Positions 8,255 to 17,974 of a DNA stretch of 64,000 nt are shown here, in pieces. The stretch covers positions 1,116,001 to 1,180,000 of the forward strand of contig NZ_CP119754.1 of the NCBI RefSeq assembly GCF_029319185.1. Direction: 5' to 3'. The DNA is from Superficieibacter sp. HKU1. GTDB taxonomy: Bacteria > Pseudomonadota > Gammaproteobacteria > Enterobacterales > Enterobacteriaceae. The position numbers and the translations under genes were made by a program. Positions within the stretch are counted from its first letter, which is position 1; each line of letters starts with the position of its first letter. The notes under the pieces are model-generated. The model was not told where the DNA came from and searched no databases. It was given only the letters and a program-made list of their open reading frames with translations.

Positions 8255-10189
8255 GTCACCGTCAGCGGCAGCGCCGTGCCGCCACAGATGTTGTTGTTTG
8301 CCAGTCTGAACGGCTCGGAAGCCCTCGGCAGCCTGTTTACCTATATCGTCCAGTTAAAGACGCCGGACAGCCTGAACATAGGTTACGTCTCCCCTGCGGC
8401 CAATCTGCCGCTCAAACCAATGGTGGGTAAAGACCTGTGCGTCAGCATTGAACTGGACGGCGGCGGTAAACGGCATATCAGCGGACTGGTCACGGCGGCG
8501 CGGGTGGTGGGGCATGAAGGGCGCTCTGTCACCTATGAACTGCGCATGGAGCCGTGGCTGAAACTGCTGACCCACACCAGTGATTACAAGGCATTTCAGA
8601 ACAAAACGGTGGTGGACATTCTCGATGAAGTGCTGGGTGAATACCCGTACCCGGTGGAAAAGCGGCTGGTGGAAAACTACCCGGTGCGCGCCTGGCAGGT
8701 GCAGTATGGCGAGACCGATTTTGATTTCCTCCAGCGACTGATGCAGGAGTGGGGCATTTACTGGTGGTTTGAGCACAGCGAGGACAGCCACACGCTGGTG
8801 CTGGCCGACGCTATCAGTGTTCATAAGACGTGTCCTGACTCACCGACGGTGGAGTGGCATCAGGGAGGGCTGAAGCTGGACAAGGAGTTTATCCACACCA
8901 TCACGGCAAACGAGAGTCTGCGGACTGGCCAGTGGGTGCTGGATGACTTCGACTTCACGAAGCCACGTTCAGTGCTGACGAATACCGTGGCAGAACCACG
9001 TGAAACGGGCCACGCCGACTATGAGCACTACGAGTGGCCGGGCGATTATTTCGACAAGGGTGAAGGTGAAATGCTGACGCGCATCCGTATGGAGGCGCAG
9101 CGCAGTCCCGGTAGCCGGGTTCATGGTGCCGGGAATATCCGCACGCTGATGACAGGCTATGCTTTCACGTTGACAAATCATCCGACGGCAGAACTCAACC
9201 AGGAATACCTGCTGGTCCAGACCACGCTGTTTGTGCAGGACAACGCGCAGCACAGCGGGCAGGACCAGCACTTTACCTTTTCCACCAGTTTTGAACTGCA
9301 CCCGACCAGCGAAGTCTATCGCCCGCAGCGAACCATCAGCAAACCGCACACCAAAGGCCCGCAGAGCGCCATTGTCACCGGCCCGGCGGGGCAGGAAATC
9401 TGGACGGACCAGTACGGGCGGGTAAAGGTACAGTTTGGCTGGGACCGTTACGGCAAGCGGGATGAAAACAGCTCCTGCTGGATACGTGTCAGCTACCCGT
9501 GGGCGGGCAAAGGCTTCGGGATGATCCAGATCCCGCGTATCGGCCAGGAAGTGCTGGTGGACTTCAAAAACGGCGATCCGGATCTGCCGATCATCGTGGG
9601 GCGCACATACAACCAGGACACCATGCCACCGTGGGGACTGCCGGGATCGGCGACACAGAGCGGGATATACAGCCACACTATCGGCGGCGGGCCGACCAAT
9701 GCCAACGCCCTGCGTTTTGAAGATAAACCTGGTGGTGAAGAGGTCTGGTTACATGCTGAAAAAGATCAGCGTATTGAAGTCAATAATAATGAAAGTCACT
9801 GGGTAGGAAATAATCGAACTAAGGTAGTTGATAAAACAGAAAAAGCGATTATTGGCCTTGAGCGTTACCTTACAGTTCAGAGCAACGATACATCCCTTGC
9901 GGGGGGAGATAAAACTATTCAGACTGTGCAAAATTTGTGTCTGATGGCTGGTGACTCAATAACGCTGGGTTGCGGTGATACAATATTAAGAATGAACAGT
10001 AGTGGTTCGATCCTTGTGACATGTAAAACATTTAATATTACTGCTACAGATAGCGGGCAAATTAATACCCAGACAGGACAACTGGACTTGAATATGGGTG
10101 ACAGAACTGCGGCAATAGCTCCACCTACAACAGCTGCAAAAACGGCTATGCAATTAGCTGTGGATGTGACATTCATGTCAAAAAAATAA
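8246..10189 (+). CDS. vgrG: T6SS spike protein VgrG
   Basis: VgrG trimers form the puncturing spike of the T6SS tail and carry PAAR/Rhs effectors. I start at the ATG at 8246 (647 residues), preceded by GGGAGG. The N-terminal two thirds are gp27-like (MLLFASLNGSEALGSLF, then ESLRTGQWVLDDFDF). The gp5-like OB domain follows (IWTDQYGRVKVQFGWDR, then SCWIRVSYPWAGKGFGMIQI and PRIGQEVLVDF), and a beta-helical needle region runs from about residue 510. From roughly 9740 the DNA becomes AT-rich, which marks a variable C-terminal end without a recognisable enzyme domain. It lies just before eagR and rhs, so it probably serves that Rhs effector. Confidence 0.93.
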   Translation: MHNVTVSGSAVPPQMLLFASLNGSEALGSLFTYIVQLKTPDSLNIGYVSPAANLPLKPMVGKDLCVSIELDGGGKRHISGLVTAARVVGHEGRSVTYELRMEPWLKLLTHTSDYKAFQNKTVVDILDEVLGEYPYPVEKRLVENYPVRAWQVQYGETDFDFLQRLMQEWGIYWWFEHSEDSHTLVLADAISVHKTCPDSPTVEWHQGGLKLDKEFIHTITANESLRTGQWVLDDFDFTKPRSVLTNTVAEPRETGHADYEHYEWPGDYFDKGEGEMLTRIRMEAQRSPGSRVHGAGNIRTLMTGYAFTLTNHPTAELNQEYLLVQTTLFVQDNAQHSGQDQHFTFSTSFELHPTSEVYRPQRTISKPHTKGPQSAIVTGPAGQEIWTDQYGRVKVQFGWDRYGKRDENSSCWIRVSYPWAGKGFGMIQIPRIGQEVLVDFKNGDPDLPIIVGRTYNQDTMPPWGLPGSATQSGIYSHTIGGGPTNANALRFEDKPGGEEVWLHAEKDQRIEVNNNESHWVGNNRTKVVDKTEKAIIGLERYLTVQSNDTSLAGGDKTIQTVQNLCLMAGDSITLGCGDTILRMNSSGSILVTCKTFNITATDSGQINTQTGQLDLNMGDRTAAIAPPTTAAKTAMQLAVDVTFMSKK

Positions 10190-10238
10190 TGCTTTCTGAG
10201 TTTTGATAATGGAATTAATATAAAGGGATTACATCGTT

Positions 10239-10694
10239 ATGACAAGTTATTATATCAATGAGGCTATTCTCTGGTTTTCTGGTGATGTTATTCAGGATAG
10301 CACTATTAATATGTTAAGACTAAGCGACCCTGATGCGGCGCTTATTGTTAGTCGTGGGCAGATGCATATTGAGGATGAGTTATCTGCTCAGGTTGAACAG
10401 CAAATGAAAAAATTAGAGAAGCAGGTTAAGGATCTGCGTTATACGCCAGCGAAGAAAGTTCTGCTGGGTATTAACCAACAGACTGAAGGGCTTGAAATAC
10501 ATAGTCAGTTCCTTCGAGGACATGAAAGTGTCTGCCAATGCCAGGTGGCATTCGTATTACCAGGTAGCCGTATCATGATGGCTGTGACATACGCCCGTGC
10601 AGCGGCGCTGACGGATATCGATATTACGCGTTGGGAGGAGATCAAAAAGAACCTGCGTTTCAGAATGACCCCGGACACCAACATAGTCGAATAA
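10239..10694 (+). CDS. EagR-type T6SS effector chaperone (DcrB/DUF1795 family)
   Basis: The 151-residue cytoplasmic protein has the DcrB-like fold of Eag chaperones, which bind the N-terminal transmembrane regions of Rhs/PAAR effectors and load them on VgrG. Family-like features are the start YYINEAILWFSGDVIQDSTIN, a charged helix near residues 48-70 and the C-terminal ITRWEEIKKNLRF. It lies 19 bases upstream of the rhs gene, whose N-terminus has the membrane segments such chaperones need. No signal peptide or lipobox is present, which separates it from DcrB itself. Confidence 0.85.
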   Translation: MTSYYINEAILWFSGDVIQDSTINMLRLSDPDAALIVSRGQMHIEDELSAQVEQQMKKLEKQVKDLRYTPAKKVLLGINQQTEGLEIHSQFLRGHESVCQCQVAFVLPGSRIMMAVTYARAAALTDIDITRWEEIKKNLRFRMTPDTNIVE

Positions 10695-10713
10695 CAGAAC
10701 AGGGAGAAGGGAG

Positions 10714-13700
10714 ATGGGAGATGCATTTTGGGCGGCAAGAGAGGGGGATGCGCTGTTGCATACCTCCTTTATGGCGGACATGCTGGGGGCTGCGCTGGAG
10801 GTCGCGGCCAATATCCTGGTGGATGTGATAGTGGTGGGGACCATGGCGTTTCTGGCGGGAGTCGAGGTAGCCTCGCTGGGATGTAGTACGGTGTTAATGA
10901 TCGGTTTTGTGACCGGTGTAGCCATGTACTACGAAGGCTGGAGCGAGAGTATCAGCAATGCCAGTGAAGAGATTGCCAACGCTATCTTTCCTCCAAAGAT
11001 CGAGGGCCATATCATTAGCGGTTCAAATGATACCTGGATAAACGGTAAACGAGCAGCACGAGCGGCGGCGACGACCGGATCACGTAAAGAAATTGAGGCT
11101 CTGGAAGAAGCGGCGCGGCGAAAGGCAGAGGAAGAACAACGCAAAGAGGATGCTAAATCGGCGTGGGATGTGGCGAAGGAATACCTGGAGGCCGCCGGGA
11201 CGATAGCCACATCCATAGTAACGGCTCCTGTAATGGCTCCTCTTAATCTGATCGATCAGCTCAGTACGGAAGAAGGGCGGGAGGGGTTGTGGGACGATAC
11301 AAAACACTTTTTCTCTGAGTTATGGCAACCAACGGTTACTGAAGCTTTTCCTGGTTCAACCCCGAAACCGAATGACAAAATCAACTGTGAGAAGCACCCG
11401 TCCTCTTTTACGCAGTTCCTGGAACAAAAGCAGCAGGCGCTGATGGATGACCCCGTGGGCACGATACTGGGGGCGCTGAATCCCATCGGGGCGCTGGAAA
11501 ATGCTTTTCAGGCGGTAAGCGGACTTATCGGCAGTGTGTCGAATCTTTTCAAAGGCGACGAGGAACCCCCTGCGGCGGAGTATATCGCCGAAGGAGCAAG
11601 GGATGTACGCATCAACGATCAGCCCGCCGCGCGCAGCGGCGTACGCTGCACCTGTGAGGCGAAGGTAGTAGATGAGCCTGGCGGGGGAGAATTTGTATCG
11701 CCCGATGTGCGTATTGGTGGGCCGCTGCTGGTAGTGAGGGACATCAAAAGCGGCAAGTCGCAGATAACACTGGTGGCGACGATAGCCCTGATGTTCCTGC
11801 GTCCTGGCAAGGCACTGGCGGAATTGCCCTGTTTTCTGGGAGGTGTAGCACTGGGGATGCTGACCCAGCGCCTGGGAGACGCTCTGCTTAATCCGGTAAA
11901 TGCCGCCACCGGAGCCAAATACCTGGCGGATGAGGAGGATTTCGATTTCAGCTTGCCCGGCCACTACCCGCTGGACTGGCAGCGGACCTACAGCAGCCGC
12001 GATGAACGGACGGAAGGGATGTTCGGACGCGGCTGGAGCGTGCCATATGAGGTAAGTCTGGAGCCTACGCCGGACAGCACGGACGATAATTGCATGACGT
12101 ATGTTGCCCCTATGGGGCGGCGAATTGACTTGCAGGCGGTGGAGCCGGGGAGCGGTTTTTACAGCCCCGGAGAAGGGCTGGCGGTACGGCGCAGCGAACA
12201 AGGCCATTGGCTGATAAGCAGTGACGACGGGGTTTACCGCCTGTTTGAGACGGACCCGCATAACCCACAGCGCCAGCGGCTGAAGATGCTGGGCGATCGT
12301 AACAGCAACTGTCTGCACCTGAAATATGACGACTGTGGGCGGCTGACGGAAATCAGCAGTGACCAGCAACGTCCCTGTATCCGGCTGTACTATGAGCTGG
12401 CAGAGTACCCGCAGCGCGTGACGCGTATCTTCCGCCACACCCCGGAAGGGGAGCCGAATCAGTTGCGCCGCTACCGCTACGATGAGGCGGGACGGCTGAA
12501 CGGGGTGGTGGACAGCGCAGGCCAGTACCAGCGCGAGTTTGCGTATGACGACAACGACTGCATGACGATGCACCGGCAGGCAGGTGGCGAACGGTATTAT
12601 TACCGTTGGGCGTGGTTTGACGGTCCGGACGATAAGGCGTGGCGGGTGACGGCGCACCACACGGACAGTGGGGAGCATTACCGGCTGGACTGGCAGTTAG
12701 ACCAGCGGGCACTGACCGTTACCGACAGTCTGGGACGCACGCGCCGCCATTGGTGGAATGCGCAAAACCAGATAACCCGTTATCAGGATGCTTCCGGGCA
12801 GGTCACTGAATTTACGTGGAGTGATGAAGAACGACTGCTGCTGGGGATGACGGACCCGCAGGGCGGACGCTGGCGTTATGTCTATGACCGTCTCGGGCAT
12901 CTGACGGAGACGCATGACCCGCTGGGCCGGGTGGAGCAGATGCAGTGGCATGAGATATGGCACCAGCCGGTGACGGAAGCGGACGCAGCGGGGGCGGCGT
13001 GGCGGTATGAGTACGACAAACGCGGTAACCTGCTGAGCGTGACGGACCCGGCGCAGCAGAAAACGCAGTACCGGTACGACCGTCACGGGCAGGTGGAGCA
13101 GGTAACGGATGCGCGGGGCGGCAATAATTATCTCCGGTGGAACGAAGACGGTCAGCTGATACGGCACACGGACTGTTCCGGCTCGCAGACGGCGTGGTTT
13201 TACGATGCGCACGGACAACTGGAAAGGGTCACGGATGCGGAGGGCAACACAACACGTTACCACCACGACAGCACGGGCAACCTGGTGCGGCGGGTGTACC
13301 AGGACGGGAGGGAAGAGCGTTTTTTACCGGATGCGGCGGGGAGACTGGCGGCCTATACCAGCCCGACAGGGCAGATAACGCGCTACCGTCGCGACAGTCT
13401 GGGCCGTGTGCGGGTGCGTACCGATTCAATGGGGCGGCAGACGGGCTTTGAGTATGACGCTTACGGCAGGCTGACGGCACTGGAGAATGGGAACGGCGAG
13501 CGTTACGGGTTCTGCTACGACGCGCTGGACCGCGTGACGGAGCAGACGGACCTGGACGGGCGGCGGGAGCAGTTTGGCTATAACGCGTTGGGTGCGGTGA
13601 CGGCGGTGACGTTCGCGACGGGAAGCGCCAGTGAACTGCACCATCGGCTTGAGCGCGACGCGGCAGGCAGGCTGACGGCGAAAATCACGCCGGAAACGCG

Positions 13701-15339
13701 CACGGAATACCAGTACGACGCGGCGGACCGACTGCTGGAAATCCGCCGCAGGCGACACGATGCGGCGGAAGGCGGGGAGCCGGAAGTTATCCGGTTCAGC
13801 TATGACAGCCCGGGGAACCTGCTGAGCGAGGAGACGGTGCAGGGCGCGTTACAGCACCAGTACGATGCGCTGGGCAACCGCACGGCGACCCGGCTGCCGG
13901 ACGGGCGGACGCTGCGGCACCTGTACTACGGGAGCGGACATCTTCAGCAGATAAACCTGGGGCGGGAGGTCATCAGCGAGTTCACGCGGGACCACCTGCA
14001 CCGTGAGGTACAGCGAAGCCAGGGGAGGCTGGACACGCGGCGGGTGTATGACCAGACGGGACGGCTGACGCGCAAACTGACCTGTAAAGGAATGCGGGGT
14101 GTGGTGCCGGAGACGTTTATCAGCCGGGAGTATGCGTACAACGGCCAGGATGAACTGCTGAAAAAGCGGCACAGCCGTCAGGGGGTGACAGATTATTTTT
14201 ACGACACGACGGGACGAATAACGGCGTGCCGGAATGAAGCGTACCTGGACAGCTGGCAGTACGATGCAGCGGCGAACCTGCTGGACCGGCGGCAGGGAGA
14301 GGGGGCAGGCAAGGGCAACGCGGTGCGGTTCAACCGGCTGACATCATACCGGGGCCTGCATTACCGTTACGATGAACATGGCCGGACGGTGGAGAAGCGG
14401 GGCCGCAACGGAACGCAGCACTACCGCTGGGATGCGGAGCACCGGCTGACGGAAGTGAGGGTTATCCGGGGGAGCACCGTACGGCGCTACGGGTACGTGT
14501 ACGATGCGCTGGGCAGACGGACGGAGAAGCATGAGCTGGACGCAGACAACCAGCCCTATAACCGGACAACATTTTTATGGGACGGCATGCGGCTGGCACA
14601 GGAGTGCAGGCTGGGAAGAAGCAGCAGCCTGTATATCTACAGTGACCAGGGAAGTTATGAGCCGCTGGCACGGGTGGACAGGGCGGCACCGGGGGAGCCG
14701 GACGAGGTGCTGTATTACCACACGGATGTTAACGGTGCGCCGGAGGAAATGACGGACCGGGAAGGGAATATAGTGTGGGAGGCGGGTTATCAGGTGTGGG
14801 GAAACCTGAGGCATGAAAAAGAGAGCCGTGCGGTAGAGCAGAGCCTGCGTTTTCAGGGACAATATCTGGACAGGGAAGCGGGGCTGCATTACAATTTACA
14901 CCGGTATTTTGACCCGGATGTCGGAAGATTCCTGAGCAGTGACCCGATAGGGCTGGCGGGGGGCATAAACTTATATGCATATGCGCCGAATCCGTTAAGC
15001 TGGATTGACCCGCTTGGCCTACGTAAAACTTGGTGTGGTCGACCTCAAAACAAATCAACTCACCATTCTACCAGGAAAGAAGCAAGAGAAGCTGCTGCAC
15101 ATGCCCATAATGGGAAAATGCGTCCACAACCATCGAAAAATCCGCCACAGAATGCCACACCAGAACAACTAAAAAAATGGAGAGAAAAGTGGGAACGGTA
15201 CAATAAGCAACAAAAATATGATAAACCGGAATCTCACCCGCATTCATCGCATCCAGAGCCTCATTATCATGAAGGACAAAAACCTGACATCAACCGTCAG
15301 GGGGACGGGCGCGATGTTAATAATCATCATACATTTTAA
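10714..15339 (+). CDS. rhs: PAAR-domain Rhs effector with C-terminal toxin tip
   Basis: This 1541-residue polymorphic toxin starts with a prePAAR-type motif AAREGDALLH (residues 7-16), followed by hydrophobic segments (about 18-75) and PAAR-like pieces around residues 90-120 and 290-350. The Rhs core of YD repeats runs from about residue 400 to the conserved boundary NPLSWIDPLGL, with DPLGL at 1432-1436. The 105-residue variable tip after it is rich in His, Lys and Pro, with clusters HPHSSHPEPHYHE and NNHH near the end. I do not recognise a toxin family; a metal-dependent nuclease is conceivable but unproven. The base composition falls sharply at the tip, showing its separate origin. It is loaded by the preceding Eag protein, and the next gene is the likely immunity gene. 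Confidence 0.92.
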   Translation: MGDAFWAAREGDALLHTSFMADMLGAALEVAANILVDVIVVGTMAFLAGVEVASLGCSTVLMIGFVTGVAMYYEGWSESISNASEEIANAIFPPKIEGHIISGSNDTWINGKRAARAAATTGSRKEIEALEEAARRKAEEEQRKEDAKSAWDVAKEYLEAAGTIATSIVTAPVMAPLNLIDQLSTEEGREGLWDDTKHFFSELWQPTVTEAFPGSTPKPNDKINCEKHPSSFTQFLEQKQQALMDDPVGTILGALNPIGALENAFQAVSGLIGSVSNLFKGDEEPPAAEYIAEGARDVRINDQPAARSGVRCTCEAKVVDEPGGGEFVSPDVRIGGPLLVVRDIKSGKSQITLVATIALMFLRPGKALAELPCFLGGVALGMLTQRLGDALLNPVNAATGAKYLADEEDFDFSLPGHYPLDWQRTYSSRDERTEGMFGRGWSVPYEVSLEPTPDSTDDNCMTYVAPMGRRIDLQAVEPGSGFYSPGEGLAVRRSEQGHWLISSDDGVYRLFETDPHNPQRQRLKMLGDRNSNCLHLKYDDCGRLTEISSDQQRPCIRLYYELAEYPQRVTRIFRHTPEGEPNQLRRYRYDEAGRLNGVVDSAGQYQREFAYDDNDCMTMHRQAGGERYYYRWAWFDGPDDKAWRVTAHHTDSGEHYRLDWQLDQRALTVTDSLGRTRRHWWNAQNQITRYQDASGQVTEFTWSDEERLLLGMTDPQGGRWRYVYDRLGHLTETHDPLGRVEQMQWHEIWHQPVTEADAAGAAWRYEYDKRGNLLSVTDPAQQKTQYRYDRHGQVEQVTDARGGNNYLRWNEDGQLIRHTDCSGSQTAWFYDAHGQLERVTDAEGNTTRYHHDSTGNLVRRVYQDGREERFLPDAAGRLAAYTSPTGQITRYRRDSLGRVRVRTDSMGRQTGFEYDAYGRLTALENGNGERYGFCYDALDRVTEQTDLDGRREQFGYNALGAVTAVTFATGSASELHHRLERDAAGRLTAKITPETRTEYQYDAADRLLEIRRRRHDAAEGGEPEVIRFSYDSPGNLLSEETVQGALQHQYDALGNRTATRLPDGRTLRHLYYGSGHLQQINLGREVISEFTRDHLHREVQRSQGRLDTRRVYDQTGRLTRKLTCKGMRGVVPETFISREYAYNGQDELLKKRHSRQGVTDYFYDTTGRITACRNEAYLDSWQYDAAANLLDRRQGEGAGKGNAVRFNRLTSYRGLHYRYDEHGRTVEKRGRNGTQHYRWDAEHRLTEVRVIRGSTVRRYGYVYDALGRRTEKHELDADNQPYNRTTFLWDGMRLAQECRLGRSSSLYIYSDQGSYEPLARVDRAAPGEPDEVLYYHTDVNGAPEEMTDREGNIVWEAGYQVWGNLRHEKESRAVEQSLRFQGQYLDREAGLHYNLHRYFDPDVGRFLSSDPIGLAGGINLYAYAPNPLSWIDPLGLRKTWCGRPQNKSTHHSTRKEAREAAAHAHNGKMRPQPSKNPPQNATPEQLKKWREKWERYNKQQKYDKPESHPHSSHPEPHYHEGQKPDINRQGDGRDVNNHHTF

Positions 15340-15352
15340 ATGAGGTATTTAA

Positions 15353-15706
15353 ATGGAAGTTTTAATTTTCTTTATCGAAAGTTTCATTGCTCAAAATAGG
15401 CGAGAACATTGGATGTCATTAGCTTCAGGGAAATGGGTAAAATTTTATTCTAAAATTGACAAGATCGACAATCATCTTAATGAACGTTGCGATTGTATTA
15501 AAAAAAATATAGTTGAAAATTTTGAGCGCATCGTAGAAACCAAGAATATAAAAAGCGGTTTTTATTTTGATAGATTCTCTTATAATGAATTGTTATCCCC
15601 TATTGCATTTGATAAAATACACGAGGATAGTATTCTGGTTTGCCCTAAAGAGAAAGTTGCTTTCTATTTTCATCATGACGGATGGATGTGGTATTGTAGC
15701 CTTTAA
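15353..15706 (+). CDS. putative immunity protein for the Rhs tip
   Basis: The 117-residue AT-rich gene begins 13 bases after the rhs stop. The product is predicted cytoplasmic, with only mild hydrophobicity at the N-terminus. Its position directly after a variable Rhs toxin tip is the usual place of the cognate immunity gene. No family is recognised. Confidence 0.65.
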   Translation: MEVLIFFIESFIAQNRREHWMSLASGKWVKFYSKIDKIDNHLNERCDCIKKNIVENFERIVETKNIKSGFYFDRFSYNELLSPIAFDKIHEDSILVCPKEKVAFYFHHDGWMWYCSL

Positions 15707-15787
15707 CGGTCGAGCCTCCAATCCGTAAATTGATGTAAAACCCTTTATTTTGAAAAGGATTACTGATGGCTACGATTTTAGTTTCTG

Positions 15788-15961
15788 GCAGATACGGCTT
15801 CAGCCCTGACATGGAATATGGAGTATGACCGCCTCGGACAGATGACGGCGCTTTGCACGCCGGATATTAAACGAACGCACAGCTATACGACAGATGGTCA
15901 GCTCGGTGAAACGCGGAAAGTGCACAGGAACGGTAACGACAGCCGGGTCGCGTTTGATTAT
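15788..15961 (+). pseudogene. remnant of a divergent Rhs core
   Basis: In the frame starting near 15788 the sequence reads YD-repeat text (ALTWNMEYDRLGQMTAL, later SYTTDGQLGETRKVHRNG) and stops at the TGA at 15965-15967. The similarity ends at the point where the duplicated core of the upstream rhs gene starts. The text does not match the upstream rhs gene at this level, so it comes from a different Rhs family. The 15707-15787 stretch before it holds a ribosome-binding-site-like GGATT and an ATG at 15765 opening 20 codons, possibly the start of a lost gene. Confidence 0.55.
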
Positions 15962-17568
15962 TGCTGAGCGAGGAGACGGTGCAGGGCGCGTTACAACACC
16001 AGTACGATGCGCTGGGCAACCGCACGGCGACCCGGCTGCCGGACGGGCGGACGCTGCGGCACCTGTACTACGGGAGCGGACATCTTCAGCAGATAAACCT
16101 GGGGCGGGAGGTCATCAGCGAGTTCACGCGGGACCACCTGCACCGTGAGGTACAGCGAAGTCAGGGGAGGCTGGACACGCGGCGGGTGTATGACCAGACG
16201 GGACGGCTGACGCGCAAACTGACCTGTAAAGGAATGCGGGGTGTGGTGCCGGAGACGTTTATCAGCCGGGAGTATGCGTACAACGGCCAGGATGAACTGC
16301 TGAAAAAGCGGCACAGCCGTCAGGGGGTGACAGATTATTTTTACGACACGACGGGACGAATAACGGCGTGCCGGAATGAAGCGTACCTGGACAGCTGGCA
16401 GTACGACGCGGCGGCGAACCTGCTGGACCGGCGGCAGGGAGAAGGGGCAGGCAAGGGCAACGCGGTGCGGTTCAACCGGCTGACATCATACCGGGGCCTG
16501 CATTACCGTTACGATGAACATGGCCGGACGGTGGAGAAGCGGGGCCGCAACGGAACGCAGCACTACCGCTGGGATGCGGAGCACCGGCTGACGGAAGTGA
16601 GGGTTATCCGGGGGAGTACCGTACGGCGCTACGGGTACGTGTACGATGCGCTGGGCAGACGGACGGAGAAGCATGAGCTGGACGCAGACAACCAGCCCTA
16701 TAACCGGACAACATTTTTATGGGACGGCATGCGGCTGGCACAGGAGTGCAGGCTGGGAAGAAGGAGCAGCCTGTATATCTACAGTGACCAGGGAAGCTAT
16801 GAGCCGCTGGCACGGGTGGACAGGGCGGCACCGGGGGAGCCGGACGAGGTGCTGTATTACCACACGGATGTTAACGGTGCGCCGGAGGAAATGACGGACC
16901 GGGAAGGGAATATCGTGTGGGAGGCGGGTTATCAGGTGTGGGGAAACCTGAGGCATGAAAAAGAGAGCCGTGCGGTAGAGCAGAGCCTGCGTTTCCAGGG
17001 ACAATATCTGGACAGGGAAACGGGGCTGCATTACAATTTATACCGGTATTTTGACCCGGATGTCGGAAGATTCCTGAGCAGTGACCCGATAGGGCTAAGA
17101 GGCGGGTTAAACTTATATCGGTATGCGCCAAACCCACTATCTTGGATCGATCCCCTTGGATTAAGTTGTTCTTTCAATTCTAAGTCTAATCGCTGGCATG
17201 ATAGCGAGACAGGACGTTTTACTAAACGACCAACCGATCCTTCTGAATTAGTCAATAATGATAGAATTAATAAATCTGATATTGATGTCTGGGCAAGCCA
17301 AGGCGGTATTCCTAACACATGGGGACATGACCCAGCAAAATTCCCTAGTGGTGGATTTAAATATGATGCAGGTAGTTATACTGTACATGGTCATGGCGCT
17401 AATCCATCAGCAGCAGCCAAATTCCCTAACTCCAATGCTGCAAATGGCCCAACAGCAAGCATGAAAAATACTTCAACTGGAGAGGTCTTTAGAACCGATG
17501 GTACATGGGGAACGTTTAAATCAGATCCTAATGGTGCCCATATTCCTCTTGATGGTTCATCTTATTGA
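15961..17568 (+). pseudogene. orphan Rhs tip 2: 5'-truncated Rhs core plus toxin domain
   Basis: This 535-codon open frame has no PAAR, no membrane region and no credible start beyond a TTG at 15961. It is a displaced C-terminal part of an Rhs effector. After the duplicated core, the DPLGL boundary (residues 397-401) leads to a 134-residue tip with the features VHGHGANPSAAAKFP, RTDGTWGTF and NGAHIPLDG. The tip looks like a small secreted nuclease-type polymorphic toxin domain, but I cannot name the family with confidence. The tip is AT-rich. It is followed by a probable immunity gene. Such orphan tips can replace the tip of the full-length gene by recombination through the shared core. Confidence 0.8.
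15962..17096 (+). repeat. near-identical duplication of the rhs core 3' part (parent 13820-14954)
   Basis: These 1135 bases repeat 13820-14954 at a constant offset of 2142 bases, with only about a dozen substitutions noticed by eye and no gap. Protein changes include Ser to Arg in GRRSSLYI, Ala to Thr in DRETG and His to Tyr in NLYRYF. Identity stops at GGGCT just before the GG-NLY-YAPNPLSW boundary motif. Confidence 0.9.
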
Positions 17569-17577
17569 GGTGTAAAT

Positions 17578-17907
17578 ATGAAATTAGAAGAAATAAAAGA
17601 TAAAGTCTCATCTCTTCCTACGATAATGGATATATCGGATGAACTATTGATAATTGATTTTTTAATGACTATTAAATCTGATGACTTAACCGAAAATACA
17701 GATGTTTTTAACTCTATAATAAGCTTATTAGAGTTGTCACATACTGATTCTGGTTTTATGGAGTTGACAGAGGAAAATGAAAATATATTTATTGAATTTT
17801 ATCATTGGTTGCAAAAAATAAATAATGAATTTAGTCTGGGATTAGATAAAAATACTATGGATAGTTTTAGTTTGACCGTTGAAGATATTAAAAAACTAAT
17901 GCCATAA
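17578..17907 (+). CDS. putative immunity protein for orphan Rhs tip 2
   Basis: This 109-residue acidic, probably helical cytoplasmic protein starts nine bases after the orphan tip stop codon. Its size, AT-rich composition and position match an Rhs immunity gene. No family is recognised. A hairpin terminator follows at 17913. Confidence 0.65.
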   Translation: MKLEEIKDKVSSLPTIMDISDELLIIDFLMTIKSDDLTENTDVFNSIISLLELSHTDSGFMELTEENENIFIEFYHWLQKINNEFSLGLDKNTMDSFSLTVEDIKKLMP

Positions 17908-17912
17908 ATAGT

Positions 17913-17950
17913 AAAAGCCGGGAAAGAAATTAAAATCTTCCCGGCTTTTT
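17913..17950 (+). terminator. hairpin terminator, array copy 1
   Basis: Twelve-base arms AAAAGCCGGGAA and TTCCCGGCTTTT flank a short AT-rich loop and are followed by more T. The arrangement works on both strands, closing the immunity gene and the opposing symE. Near-identical copies occur at 21376 and 22778. Confidence 0.88.
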
Positions 17951-17974
17951 ATTATTTAATTTCCGTTTAGTCCA

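Noticed and set aside
11356..12678. 440-codon open frame on the minus strand opposite rhs
   Set aside because: It lies wholly inside the rhs core, has low-complexity His/Arg/Val-rich text and no ribosome-binding site. It is a by-product of the GC-rich codon use on the other strand.
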